Shown here: positions 14,933-22,843 of the stretch, in pieces
Numbering within the stretch: the first letter of the stretch is position 1
How the letters are laid out: each line of letters starts with the position of its first letter
Origin: Acidobacteriota bacterium
GTDB taxonomy: Bacteria > Acidobacteriota > Terriglobia > Acidiferrales > UBA7541
Length of the DNA stretch: 50,402 nt
Assembly (NCBI GenBank): GCA_023481105.1
Contig: JAMCWK010000078.1
Coordinates: 1-50,402 of the forward strand
Direction: 5' to 3'
Position numbers and translations under genes: made by a program
Notes under the pieces: generated by a model
What the model was told of the DNA's origin: nothing
The model's database searches: none
Seen by the model: the letters and a program-made list of their open reading frames with translations, nothing else

Positions 14933-15832
14933 TTGAGCGCAGAAACGCGAGACTCTTACCAGGAGCGCATCCTGCGCGTGCTGGTGCACATCCAGCAGCA
15001 CCTGGATGAGCCGTTGCCGCTGGAGGAGCTCGCCGGCGTCGCAAATTTTTCGCGGTTTCATTTCCACCGCATTTTTCACGGCATGGTCGGCGAGTCGGTG
15101 AAGGAACACGTCCGGCGGCTGCGGCTGGAGCGCGCGGCGCTGCGCTTGAAGTCCACGCGAGAGCCCATCGTGCAGATTGCGCTGGCCGCCGGATACGACG
15201 CGCACGAGTCGTTCACGCGGGCGTTCCGCGTGGTGTTTGGCGAAAACCCATCCGAGTATCGCGATTCGCGGCGCGCCATGGAGTGGCCCGCGGCTCCGTC
15301 CAATGTGCACTTCTCCGCGGAAGGCAGCATGAGGAGTTTCGTGCCGTACGAGTGGATAGGAAAACGGATGGAGGCGCAGATCCGGCCGTTTACCGCGCGG
15401 CGCGTGGCGTTCGCGCGGCACGTCGGGCCGTATCACAAAGCGGGAGATGCGTGGGACCGGCTCATGACGTGGGCTGGACCGCGCGGCCTGCTGGGCGCGC
15501 AATTCATGCTGCTGGGCATCGTGCATGACGATCCGGAAACCACTCCGCCGGACAAGTGGCGCTACGACGCGGCCATCGGCGTCGGAGAAAATGTGCAGGG
15601 AGAACGCGACATCGGAATCCAGGAAATCCCTGAAGGGAGGTACGCGGTAGCGCTGCATCACGGCGAGTATTCCACGCTGGGACAGAGTTACGCGCGGTTG
15701 TGCAGTGAATGGCTCCCGCAAAGCGGCCAGGAATTGGCTGCCGCTCCCGCTCTGGAAATTTATTTGAATTCGCCGAAGACGACGAAGCCGGAAGACCTGC
15801 TGACCGAAATCTGGCTTCCCATCGTCGCGTGA
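14933..15832 (+). CDS. AraC-family regulator with GyrI-like ligand domain
   Basis: A 299-residue regulator. The double helix-turn-helix of AraC lies at about 10-110 (PLEELAGVANFSRFHFHRIF and IVQIALAAGYDAHESFTRAF, then GENPSEYR). The C-terminal half (about 145-298) is GyrI-like, a fold that binds drugs or other small molecules, as in BmrR and Rob. TTG at 14933 is chosen because GGGAG stands 7 bases before it and MSAETRDSYQERIL is a typical N-terminus. Its divergence from the MacA-like operon and its ligand domain suggest control of that exporter in response to a compound; this is inference. Confidence 0.92.
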   Translation: MSAETRDSYQERILRVLVHIQQHLDEPLPLEELAGVANFSRFHFHRIFHGMVGESVKEHVRRLRLERAALRLKSTREPIVQIALAAGYDAHESFTRAFRVVFGENPSEYRDSRRAMEWPAAPSNVHFSAEGSMRSFVPYEWIGKRMEAQIRPFTARRVAFARHVGPYHKAGDAWDRLMTWAGPRGLLGAQFMLLGIVHDDPETTPPDKWRYDAAIGVGENVQGERDIGIQEIPEGRYAVALHHGEYSTLGQSYARLCSEWLPQSGQELAAAPALEIYLNSPKTTKPEDLLTEIWLPIVA

Positions 15833-15847
15833 TCCGAACGACGGGCT

Positions 15848-17263
15848 CTACCAGAGGCCCAGCACCTTCCACCACAACAAACCGAGACCCAGCCACACGA
15901 CCAAATTGAACAGCACCACGACGAAGCCCACGCGCCACCACGTCACCTGGCTGACGTAGCCGGAGCCGAAGAAAATCGGGGCCGGTCCGGTGCCGTAGTG
16001 CGTCAGCGACGCATTCAAATTGGAGAAATACGCCAGCGCAAGCGCCGCCACCAGCGCCGGCGCGCCATTGGCCACCGCCAGCAGCAGAAACGCGGGGTAC
16101 AGCGCGGTGATGTGCGCGGTCATCGAAGCAAAACCGTAATGGATGTAGGTGTACGCCAGCACCAGTGCGACGAGCGCACCCAGTGGGCTCCAGCCTTGCA
16201 AGCCTGAGGCCAGCGCGTTGGTGAACGCCTTAATCACGCCGAGCTGATTCAGCCCGCCAGCCATCATGATGAGCCCGCCGAACCACAGCAGCGCATCCCA
16301 CGCGCGCCGCTCGCCGATCACGTCCTCCCAGCTAATCACGCCGCTCAACACGATCAAAGAAACGCCGCCAATGGCAATCAGCGCGGGATGCAGTCCGTGC
16401 ACACTTTGCGTCACCCAACCGACAATGACCGCAAGCAAAATTGCAATCAGCGCAACTTCCTGCCGCGACATCGGCCCGATGGCCTGCAATTCTTTTTGCG
16501 CCATGGCGCGCGCTTCCGGCGTGCTCTGCAATTCCGGCCGGTCAAGGCGATAAATCAGCCACGGCAGCAGGCTCACGGAAATCGCCGCGGGCACGCAGGA
16601 CGCCAGCGCCCACATATTCCAGGTAATTTCCACGTTGGCTGTGTCTTTCGCGAATTTTGCGGCCAGCGGATTGGCGGCCATGCTGGTCAGAAAAATCGCG
16701 GCGGTGGTGCAGCCGATGTGATACGCGCACTGCATCAGATACGCGCCCAGCCGCTGCGCCGTCGGGCCCGGGTGCGAGTCGTAGCTTTCCGCGAGGCTGC
16801 GCGCGATGGGAAAGATAATTCCGCCGGCGCGCGCCGTGTCGGACGGAATAAATGGCGACACCACCAGGTCCGCGCCCGCCAGCGCGTATCCAAGGCGCAG
16901 CGAGCTCGAACCAAACCAGCGCACAAACAGAAACGCGATGCGCCGGCCGAGTCCCGTCTTCACCACCGAGCGCGAAAAAAGGAATGCGGCCACAATCAGC
17001 CAGATAGTCGGATTGGCGAACGCGGAAAAGGCCATCTCCGCGGAAACTGTCTTGGTTAGACCCGCCAGCGTGATGGCCAGCAGCGTAATCGCGCCCATGG
17101 GGATGGGCTGCGCAATCAGGCCGATGACGGTGGCAACAAAAATGGCCAGCAGGCGCCAGCCCTGCTCGCTGACGCCTTCCGGGCGCGGCAAGAGCAGCAC
17201 GAGCAAACCGGCGGCGAGGATGATGGCCCAGCGGGCAAGGCGGTTCGGTGCGGGAGCACCCAT
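15848..17263 (-). CDS. DASS-family dicarboxylate/anion transporter
   Basis: A 471-residue inner-membrane protein with about 12 hydrophobic segments, of the divalent anion:sodium symporter (SLC13) family, closest in feel to plant-type 2-oxoglutarate/malate translocators. Motifs include FANPTIWLIVAAFLFSRSV, a SPFIPSDTARAGGI segment and, near the end, NASLTHYGTGPAPI, which correspond to the two anion/sodium-binding loops. It probably takes up or exchanges di- or tricarboxylates. Its stop lies 16 bases from the end of the convergent AraC gene. Start codon choice is tentative; no strong ribosome-binding site is visible. Confidence 0.9.
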   Translation of the reverse strand: MGAPAPNRLARWAIILAAGLLVLLLPRPEGVSEQGWRLLAIFVATVIGLIAQPIPMGAITLLAITLAGLTKTVSAEMAFSAFANPTIWLIVAAFLFSRSVVKTGLGRRIAFLFVRWFGSSSLRLGYALAGADLVVSPFIPSDTARAGGIIFPIARSLAESYDSHPGPTAQRLGAYLMQCAYHIGCTTAAIFLTSMAANPLAAKFAKDTANVEITWNMWALASCVPAAISVSLLPWLIYRLDRPELQSTPEARAMAQKELQAIGPMSRQEVALIAILLAVIVGWVTQSVHGLHPALIAIGGVSLIVLSGVISWEDVIGERRAWDALLWFGGLIMMAGGLNQLGVIKAFTNALASGLQGWSPLGALVALVLAYTYIHYGFASMTAHITALYPAFLLLAVANGAPALVAALALAYFSNLNASLTHYGTGPAPIFFGSGYVSQVTWWRVGFVVVLFNLVVWLGLGLLWWKVLGLW

Positions 17264-17326
17264 ATCGCGGGCATCGTAGGCGGCAGGAAGACGGAAGTCA
17301 ATCGAATGGCAAGAGCCGCGCGCACC

Positions 17327-17758
17327 TTAGGCGAAGATGGGCTGCACAAGTTGCACGGCGACGCCGCAGCGGTGTGCAGAGAGCGGATCCACACGCACGA
17401 TTTTGCCGACGTAATTTGGGCGCCGGCCGTCGGACAGGGGCGAATAAATCCAGGTCACGTTCAACTGCATTCCTCTGCGGTACAGTTGCGGGCTGGAAAG
17501 AAAATAAAAGCCGTCGCGGGCAATGTTCACCGAGGTGCATTCCTCTTCAAAATCATTGGGCAAAACGGCGGAAGGACGCACAAGGAATTTGAGGTGGAGA
17601 GCAAGGCGGTTTCCACGGCGGCGCTCGGCCTGCGTCCGCGCTGCAGCCGAACTGCCGACGGATTCGATCCCTGTATAACGAGTGGCCACGGCTAATACCC
17701 CTCTCTGGCCGGGAGAATAGCCTACGCCTCGAAATCGGCCTGCAAACAGGGAAGTCAA
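17327..17758 (-). CDS. PilZ-domain protein
   Basis: A 143-residue protein whose C-terminal hundred residues look like PilZ, the cyclic-di-GMP receptor domain. It has an arginine-rich start (ERRRGNR at about 45-51, matching RxxxR) and NIARDG at 78-83, corresponding to the second motif (D/N-x-S-x-x-G) with Ala in place of Ser. GVAVQLVQPIF closes the barrel. The first 40 residues are unassigned and the TTG start at 17758 is uncertain. It precedes the DASS gene on the same strand by 63 bases. Binding of c-di-GMP is plausible but the Ala substitution lowers certainty. Confidence 0.7.
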   Translation of the reverse strand: MTSLFAGRFRGVGYSPGQRGVLAVATRYTGIESVGSSAAARTQAERRRGNRLALHLKFLVRPSAVLPNDFEEECTSVNIARDGFYFLSSPQLYRRGMQLNVTWIYSPLSDGRRPNYVGKIVRVDPLSAHRCGVAVQLVQPIFA

Positions 17759-17852
17759 ATGTAGGATTCCAAAGCGTCAACCCCGGCTGGCCAAAGGCAG
17801 CGACCGCTCAAATTACATTGGCGATTCCGTGAGCGCGGGTGTTCCGCTTTGC

Positions 17853-17865
17853 TATAATCCGGGCA
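17853..17865 (+). promoter_or_regulatory. TATAAT box of a leaderless gene
   Basis: A perfect TATAAT at 17853-17858 lies six bases before the ATG at 17865, so the expected transcription start coincides with the A of the start codon. No -35 matching TTGACA is evident. Confidence 0.55.
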
Positions 17866-18104
17866 TGACGCTGACGGAAGCGACTTTCGAATTGCAGGCG
17901 CCGCTCACCGACGAACAAATGAGAAAGCTGGGCGCGTTTGCCAACACCTACGGTCTGCGGCGTTTCCGTGTGGACGAAACGAAGAAGCTGCTGACCATGG
18001 AATACGATGCATCGCGCTTGAAGGAATCGCAGGTCACGCAGGTGCTGGGGCAGGCGCGGATTTTTGTGCTGCAGCGCGTGGACCCATTCGCGGTCAAGGC
18101 TTGA
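17865..18104 (+). CDS. Small HMA-like ferredoxin-fold protein
   Basis: A 79-residue protein predicted as beta-alpha-beta-beta-alpha-beta, in the style of heavy-metal-associated (HMA) domains: TEATFELQAPLTDEQM, GLRRFRVDETKKLLTMEYD, LKESQVTQVLGQARI. The metal-binding CxxC is absent, and the protein has no cysteine at all, so metal transfer is unlikely. The ORF extends 12 codons upstream, but ATG at 17865 is favoured by the TATAAT box just before it, implying leaderless translation. It is followed by a hairpin at 18113-18144. Function unknown. Confidence 0.75.
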   Translation: MTLTEATFELQAPLTDEQMRKLGAFANTYGLRRFRVDETKKLLTMEYDASRLKESQVTQVLGQARIFVLQRVDPFAVKA

Positions 18105-18112
18105 AGAAAAGT

Positions 18113-18144
18113 GAGGGGCCCTCGCCTGGGAACGAGAGCCCCTC
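18113..18144 (+). terminator. Hairpin after the HMA-like gene
   Basis: GAGGGGC (18113-18119) pairs with GCCCCTC (18138-18144), and CTCG (18121-18124) with CGAG (18133-18136). No T-run follows. Confidence 0.5.
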
Positions 18145-18156
18145 AAAGTACGCTTC

Positions 18157-18181
18157 GTAGTCCCGGCCTAGGCGAGCCGGG
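18157..18181 (+). repeat. REP-like hairpin with GTAG head
   Basis: GTAG (18157-18160), one T, then CCCGGC (18162-18167), an 8-base loop and GCCGGG (18176-18181). Same plan as the other GTAG hairpins. The rest of the gap up to 18482 contains another imperfect hairpin (about 18212-18245) and no convincing gene. Confidence 0.4.
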
Positions 18182-18482
18182 CCTGGGGTCATCCATCCTA
18201 GCTTCCCTCTCAGAGGCAGGTGGGAGCGCTTCGCTTCCTCCCCTGCACGGGCCCCTTCCCTCCCGAGCAGAAAATTGGCGAATCGCGGTGAAGCGTACTC
18301 ATGCCGCCCGAAGCAAGCAAACGGGTTGCCAGCATCGCTGCCATCTTGTTTGTTCTTAAGTTAATGTTCTAGGAAGGTTTACAGCTTGGTTCCCGCAATG
18401 CTCTCCGAAGCGCCCTTTCCCTCACAAACCAGTTCGGGAATGCTCTGTTCCGCTTCGGGGCGGCGAAGGATATGCAAGCGGC

Positions 18483-19565
18483 CTACGGCGCTGCCTTCCG
18501 GGGCTGCAGCAAGCTCAACGGAATCTTGCGCTGAATGGTAATCTCGCCATCCACGTCGCGGATTTGCAGCGAGATGCGCGGGTCGGCGCGGTCCCATTCA
18601 ATCTGCACGAGGCCGAAGTTGTCGCCGACATTCATCGTGGCCGCGCGGTGGCGGTTGGGCTCGAACGGCCGCCAGGCTTTGCGCGCCACGTTGAGACCAC
18701 TGGAAGTCAGATCGAACAGCGGATAGCCCACGCCGCCATCCATCATGGAAAGTTCCGCAAGATGCCGGTCGCCGCTCAGGAACAAAACACCGCCTGCACC
18801 AGTCGTTTTAATGAGATCGAATAGTCGCTGGCGCTCCAGCGGAAGGTTGGCCCATTTTTCCCACAAGTGGTCCTCAGGAATCACCTGGTAGCTGGACACG
18901 ATGAGACGCACTTCCGCTGGAATGCGCAATTGTTCCTCGAGCCACTTCCACTGTTCTTCGCCCAAGATCGTTTTGGCTGGATCGTTGTCGGGGACGTAGC
19001 GGCCCTGGTTTTCTTCGAAATTGCCCCACTTGAGCGGGCTGCGGTTGTAGCGCGTGTCGAGAAGGATAATCTGCACGCGCCTGCCTTGCGGCCCGAAAAT
19101 TTTTGCGTCGTACATTCCTGCGCGGGTGCGGCGCGGGGAATCCTTGGGCTCGCCGAGGAAATCGAGGAAGTCGGTGCGGAATTCATTGCGCTGCGCAAAA
19201 TCCCATCCGCCGTCGTTGGCGCCGAATTCGCCGTCGTCCCAGATACCGAGGATCGGCACAGTCTTGCGCAGGCGCGCAAAACCCGGCATGGCATTCAACT
19301 TCGCATAGGCGGCCAGGCGCGCGGCGTGGTCCTCCCCGCCGCTGTTGACGTACACGATGTCCCCGATCGCGAGGAACAAGTCCGGTTTCAGATCGAGGAT
19401 GCGGTCCCAAACAGGTTGCGGCAGGCTCTGCTGCGCGCAGGAACCGAAGGCAATTCTCCTCAACGGCTGCGATTCCCGGGTGGCTTTCTGGGCCACAGCA
19501 GCCAGCCCGCTCACCAGCAGCAAAACAAGAAGCATTGCAGAAAACTTTTTCTCTCGATTCAGCAT
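18483..19565 (-). CDS. PhoD-like alkaline phosphatase / phosphodiesterase
   Basis: A 360-residue exported metallophosphatase. A signal peptide (about 8-26, ending VAQ) is followed by family motifs: RIAFGSCAQQ, FLAIGDIVYVN, IWDDGEFGAND, IILLDTRYNRSPL and VLFLSGDRHLAE. Family members bind iron and calcium and cleave phosphodiester or phosphomonoester bonds. The usual WDDHDYG-type motif has Gly-Glu instead of His-Asp, which removes a metal-site residue, so activity may differ from classical PhoD. Length is in the range of short PhoD-like hydrolases. It stands alone, with a 158-base gap to the convergent-side TetR gene. Confidence 0.88.
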   Translation of the reverse strand: MLNREKKFSAMLLVLLLVSGLAAVAQKATRESQPLRRIAFGSCAQQSLPQPVWDRILDLKPDLFLAIGDIVYVNSGGEDHAARLAAYAKLNAMPGFARLRKTVPILGIWDDGEFGANDGGWDFAQRNEFRTDFLDFLGEPKDSPRRTRAGMYDAKIFGPQGRRVQIILLDTRYNRSPLKWGNFEENQGRYVPDNDPAKTILGEEQWKWLEEQLRIPAEVRLIVSSYQVIPEDHLWEKWANLPLERQRLFDLIKTTGAGGVLFLSGDRHLAELSMMDGGVGYPLFDLTSSGLNVARKAWRPFEPNRHRAATMNVGDNFGLVQIEWDRADPRISLQIRDVDGEITIQRKIPLSLLQPRKAAP

Positions 19566-19723
19566 GATCTGCTTTCAGTAACGGGCGCGGAAAGCTCTTG
19601 CGCAGTCAGCATAGCGCAAAGCAGCAGCTAGCGCATGCAGTTCGACTTCATCTACCGCTTCTAAGCCGCGTCTGATGGTTTCCGGCGGGTGGGCTGTAGC
19701 TTCCACGTCTTGGCAGGCATGAT

Positions 19724-20290
19724 CTACTCACGCGCTCCGGTTAGCAATTCCGGCAGGCGATCCATCGTTCGGTGGAACGGCTTACAATCTCCGAGCACGC
19801 GCGCCAGAACCAGCGAGCCCTGGATTTCGATGATTGCCTGCTCCGCGCGCTCGCGGGCCTCGGCGCCCGACGCCCCATCCTCGCGGGCAACGCCCGTGAA
19901 GGCCTGCAGCCAAGCTGTGAGCGACCCGCGAACGGCTTCATGCAGCGCCGCGCTGCCGCCCGGCAACGAAAGCGTATCGAGAGCACAGGACTTGCTCCCA
20001 TCGGCATAAAACTCTCGCAGGCGCTGCGCAATAAAGCGGACCTTTTCGGTTGGCTTGCCGGAGCGTTCCAAGGGTGTGAACACCTGGTCCTGAAACCACT
20101 GATTAACGTGGTTTACGACCGCGGCGACCATTTCATTCTTGCCACCCGGGAACCGGTGGTAAAGACTCGCTTTTTCGAGCCCCGTCGCTTCAGAGATTCG
20201 ACTCAAGCTCGCTCCCTCATAGCCTTCTCTACGGAATACGTCCGCCACTTTCCCTATCAAGTCTTCGTTGCTGAGCTTTGGGTGGGCCAT
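19724..20290 (-). CDS. TetR/AcrR-family repressor
   Basis: A 188-residue regulator with an N-terminal helix-turn-helix (about 8-55: DLIGKVADVFRREGYEGASL then ISEATGLEKASLYHRFPGGK). The C-terminal ligand-binding part contains a lone cysteine in SKSCALDTL. Start 20290 (MAHPKLS) is supported by GAGAGG eight bases upstream. It is divergent from the DsrE-like gene, 185 bases away. A 17-bp inverted repeat (20310-20326) lies just upstream and may be its operator, allowing control of itself and of the DsrE/flavin-protein pair. Confidence 0.92.
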   Translation of the reverse strand: MAHPKLSNEDLIGKVADVFRREGYEGASLSRISEATGLEKASLYHRFPGGKNEMVAAVVNHVNQWFQDQVFTPLERSGKPTEKVRFIAQRLREFYADGSKSCALDTLSLPGGSAALHEAVRGSLTAWLQAFTGVAREDGASGAEARERAEQAIIEIQGSLVLARVLGDCKPFHRTMDRLPELLTGARE

Positions 20291-20309
20291 AGCACAAACC
20301 TCTCTGCCT

Positions 20310-20326
20310 CCCATTATACAGATGGG
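20310..20326. promoter_or_regulatory. Inverted repeat CCCAT-N7-ATGGG
   Basis: Five-base arms around TATACAG, located 19 bases upstream of the TetR start. Position and symmetry suit a TetR operator. Confidence 0.4.
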
Positions 20327-20475
20327 TCGTTATATTTGGAAAGCAAATACATTGCCTACGCTTTGTTAGATGTAGGTTCTAGCTGGAATTTTATGAATCT
20401 TTACCTAACATTCGGCATCTTATGGTTAGGGGAGATGAAGCCCTCCCAAGCAAAACTACGAAGGAGACGCAAACC

Positions 20476-20850
20476 ATGAAAGCAGCGATTGTAGTGTTTT
20501 CCGATCCCAAGAGCGGCTCGGAAGAATCTCTGGGACGGGTGTTCAACGCACTCGCCGTGGCCTATGACTTCAAACAGAAGGGTGACGACGTCACCATTCT
20601 GTTCCAGGGCGCCGGTACCCGCTGGGCGGGCGAATTGACCAAGGCGGATCACCCCGCGCACGATTTGTTCGAGGCCGTGAAAGACAAGGTGGCCGGCGTG
20701 TCCTGCGGCTGCGCGGACATATTCGGAGCCACCGCCGCGGCGAAAAAAAACGGCTTTGAACTGATCAAGGACAACCCCATCCCGAACACTGGCGGACTCC
20801 CGAGTTTCCGCAAGCTGGCCAGCGATGGCTACACCGTTCTGACGTTCTAA
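20476..20850 (+). CDS. DsrE-like protein
   Basis: A 124-residue cytosolic protein resembling the DsrE/DsrF-like sulphur-relay fold: KAAIVVFSDPKSGSEES, then FKQKGDDVTILFQGAGT, and SCGCADIFGA in the position where catalytic cysteines occur. AGGAG precedes the ATG by nine bases. It is followed after 66 bases by a flavin-binding protein gene and lies opposite a TetR repressor. A role in sulphur transfer or in redox response is plausible but unproven. Confidence 0.8.
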   Translation: MKAAIVVFSDPKSGSEESLGRVFNALAVAYDFKQKGDDVTILFQGAGTRWAGELTKADHPAHDLFEAVKDKVAGVSCGCADIFGATAAAKKNGFELIKDNPIPNTGGLPSFRKLASDGYTVLTF

Positions 20851-20916
20851 TTGCAGAGCCCGCGTCGAAGGCCGGAGTGGAATCCGGCCTTCTCTTGCGG
20901 CGAATGAAAGAATGCT

Positions 20917-21858
20917 ATGACGATGAACAACACCCCTTTTCACGAAGGTGAACTCGCGGTCCAGCGGCGGGCCAATGAGTCACGCATAGCCGAACGCAAT
21001 GGCGTGGTGATCAAAGACGCGATCATCAGCGGAGCGCTACCATTCATCCGGCAGCAGCCTATGGCGATATTGGGCAGTCAGGACAACGAAGGCAGGCTTT
21101 GGGCTTCTTTGGTGTTCGGCAATCCGGGCTTTCTTGAACCGGCGAACGATGCGCGGTCGCTCCGCATTCTGCTGGGCGAGGCCGACCGACAGCCAGCGGA
21201 TCCTTTTTGGCGAAACATCGCCATCCATCCAGCGATCGGAATGCTCGTCATCGAACTTGGCTCGCGGCGCCGGTTACGCATTAACGGCCGCGCGGCCTCG
21301 ATCCGCGCGGACGAAGTGCTAGTCGAGATCGACGAAGCTTACCCAAACTGCCCAAAATACATTCAGCGGCGCCACGTTCGCCGGCTTGCCTCCGGTGGTT
21401 CCGTCGCGGAAGGTGACGCGCAACATGGAGCTGTTCTCGATCCGGAACGCACGGCGCTGATCCGCCGCGCGGACACATTCTTTGTGGCCAGCGCGCATGC
21501 GGGGCGCGGTACAGACGCTTCCCATCGGGGTGGCAACCCGGGCTTCGTCAAAGTGCTCGACGAGACCACCCTGAGGATCCCGGATTACCGGGGCAACAGC
21601 ATGTTCAACACGCTGGGAAACCTGGCGGTAAATCCGAACGCCGGCCTGCTGTTTCCAGATTTTGGGAATCAACGAGTTCTTCAACTCACCGGAACTGCGG
21701 AGATTCTGTGGGATCAGGCTGACACGATGGGCGAATCGGGTGGCACGGGAAGATTCTGGCACTTCCATTCTAAGAATTGGGTGGAGACACGGCTGCCGGG
21801 ATCGATCACATCGGAGTTTCTCGACTACTCGCCCTATAACCCGAAAACCGACCAGTGA
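20917..21858 (+). CDS. Pyridoxamine 5'-phosphate oxidase-related flavoprotein
   Basis: A 313-residue protein with two halves of split-barrel (PNPOx-like) character. The first has AILGSQDNEGRLWASLVFG and PAIGMLVIELGSRRRLRING; the second, FFVASAHAGRGTDASHRGG and LRIPDYRGNSMFNTLGNL with VLQLTGTAEI. These correspond to the FMN-binding barrel of a family often joined to ferredoxin reductase domains, here without one. The second barrel carries the best FMN-binding motifs. It follows the DsrE-like gene and may share its promoter. Substrate unknown. Confidence 0.88.
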   Translation: MTMNNTPFHEGELAVQRRANESRIAERNGVVIKDAIISGALPFIRQQPMAILGSQDNEGRLWASLVFGNPGFLEPANDARSLRILLGEADRQPADPFWRNIAIHPAIGMLVIELGSRRRLRINGRAASIRADEVLVEIDEAYPNCPKYIQRRHVRRLASGGSVAEGDAQHGAVLDPERTALIRRADTFFVASAHAGRGTDASHRGGNPGFVKVLDETTLRIPDYRGNSMFNTLGNLAVNPNAGLLFPDFGNQRVLQLTGTAEILWDQADTMGESGGTGRFWHFHSKNWVETRLPGSITSEFLDYSPYNPKTDQ

Positions 21859-21911
21859 GAGGGGATCTGCTTTCTCGTGCGCTACACTGACAATTGCAAA
21901 AGGAAAACACT

Positions 21912-21998
21912 ATGCCCATCACTCGTCAGAATGCTTCCCTTCCGCATATCGCCGTGCGACTCACTTTGGAAGCAATAGCAACTAAATTTGGCGCGTAA
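21912..21998 (+). CDS. Possible 28-residue small protein
   Basis: ATG at 21912 has AAAAGGA upstream at good distance and encodes MPITRQNASLPHIAVRLTLE followed by AIATKFGA before TAA. No homologue is recognised. The rest of the 285-base gap has no other gene. It could be a truncated start of a lost gene. Confidence 0.3.
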   Translation: MPITRQNASLPHIAVRLTLEAIATKFGA

Positions 21999-22098
21999 AT
22001 GGTCTGAGGCCTCGTTTGCGGGGGAGACAGAGGTGCAGGTCATTGGAACGTGCGCCGCACGATTAGGAAACAGCCCCACTGCCTTCGCAGCGTGCGGA

Positions 22099-22143
22099 TT
22101 GACAGAGCGGCCCGATTCGCGTAGAAGTAAGTAGTTACTTACT
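22099..22143 (+). promoter_or_regulatory. Promoter and 18-bp operator of the efflux operon
   Basis: TTGACA at 22099-22104, a 17-base spacer and TAGAAG (22122-22127). Overlapping and following it, AGTAAGTA-GT-TACTTACT (22126-22143) is a perfect palindrome that ends on the base before the TetR start codon. The start site would fall inside the palindrome, so a bound repressor would block the promoter, and the transcript would have a leader of only about ten bases. Confidence 0.65.
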
Positions 22144-22818
22144 ATGGGCCGCCCCGCCGCACGCATTCCCGCTGTGGAACGCCGCCGCCAGATTCTGGCC
22201 GTGGCCACCCATTTGTTTGCACGGCAAGGCTTTCAGGGCACACGGACACGGGAAATTTCCTCGAAGGCCCGCGTGAACGAGGCCATCCTCTTCCGCCACT
22301 TCCCGTCCAAAGAAGAACTCTACTGGGCGGTGCTAGACGAGAAATGCAAAGCCCGGCGCGGATTTGCGGAACTCCAACGACTATTGAAAAGCGATCGCCC
22401 AGTCCCGGAAGTTTTCGCGGCCATTGCCGATGGATTGCTGCGCCGCAATGTGGAAGATGCCAGCGTGCTGCGGCTGTGGCTCTTCAGCGGCCTGGAGAAC
22501 CATCGCCTCTATCGCCGTTTTTATCGCGCTTATATGGCCGACTACTATGATGTGCTGGCGGGCTACATTCGCCGGCAAATTCGAGCGGGGAAGTTTCGCG
22601 CGGTGAATCCATTCCTGGCTGCGCGCGGGTTTTTGGGCATGCTGCTCGACTACATGTTGAGCCAGGGAGTGTTCAGCGGGCCGCGGAACGGAAAGGACAA
22701 CCTGAGCCGCGTGAGCCGCGAAATGGCGCAACTCTGGCTGGAGGGCATGCAGCCGCACCACAGCAATCCTGCGCGGCAAATTTCGAAAAGGCCGCGCGCA
22801 AGAAATAGAATCGAATGA
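22144..22818 (+). CDS. TetR/AcrR repressor of an RND efflux operon
   Basis: A 224-residue regulator. The helix-turn-helix (about 10-58) reads RRRQILAVATHLFARQGFQG then EISSKARVNEAILFRHFPSK. The C-terminal domain contains LRLWLFSGLENHRLYRRFY. It is the first gene of an operon with an adaptor and an RND pump, 25 bases before the adaptor, so it most likely represses its own operon through the palindrome touching its start codon and is released by a pump substrate. No ribosome-binding site is visible, in line with a very short leader. Confidence 0.94.
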   Translation: MGRPAARIPAVERRRQILAVATHLFARQGFQGTRTREISSKARVNEAILFRHFPSKEELYWAVLDEKCKARRGFAELQRLLKSDRPVPEVFAAIADGLLRRNVEDASVLRLWLFSGLENHRLYRRFYRAYMADYYDVLAGYIRRQIRAGKFRAVNPFLAARGFLGMLLDYMLSQGVFSGPRNGKDNLSRVSREMAQLWLEGMQPHHSNPARQISKRPRARNRIE

Positions 22819-22843
22819 ATTCGGGGCGGGAGCGAGGGAAACA

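Noticed and set aside
18111..18359. 82-codon frame in the hairpin-rich gap
   Set aside because: Overlaps several hairpins and shows no protein features.
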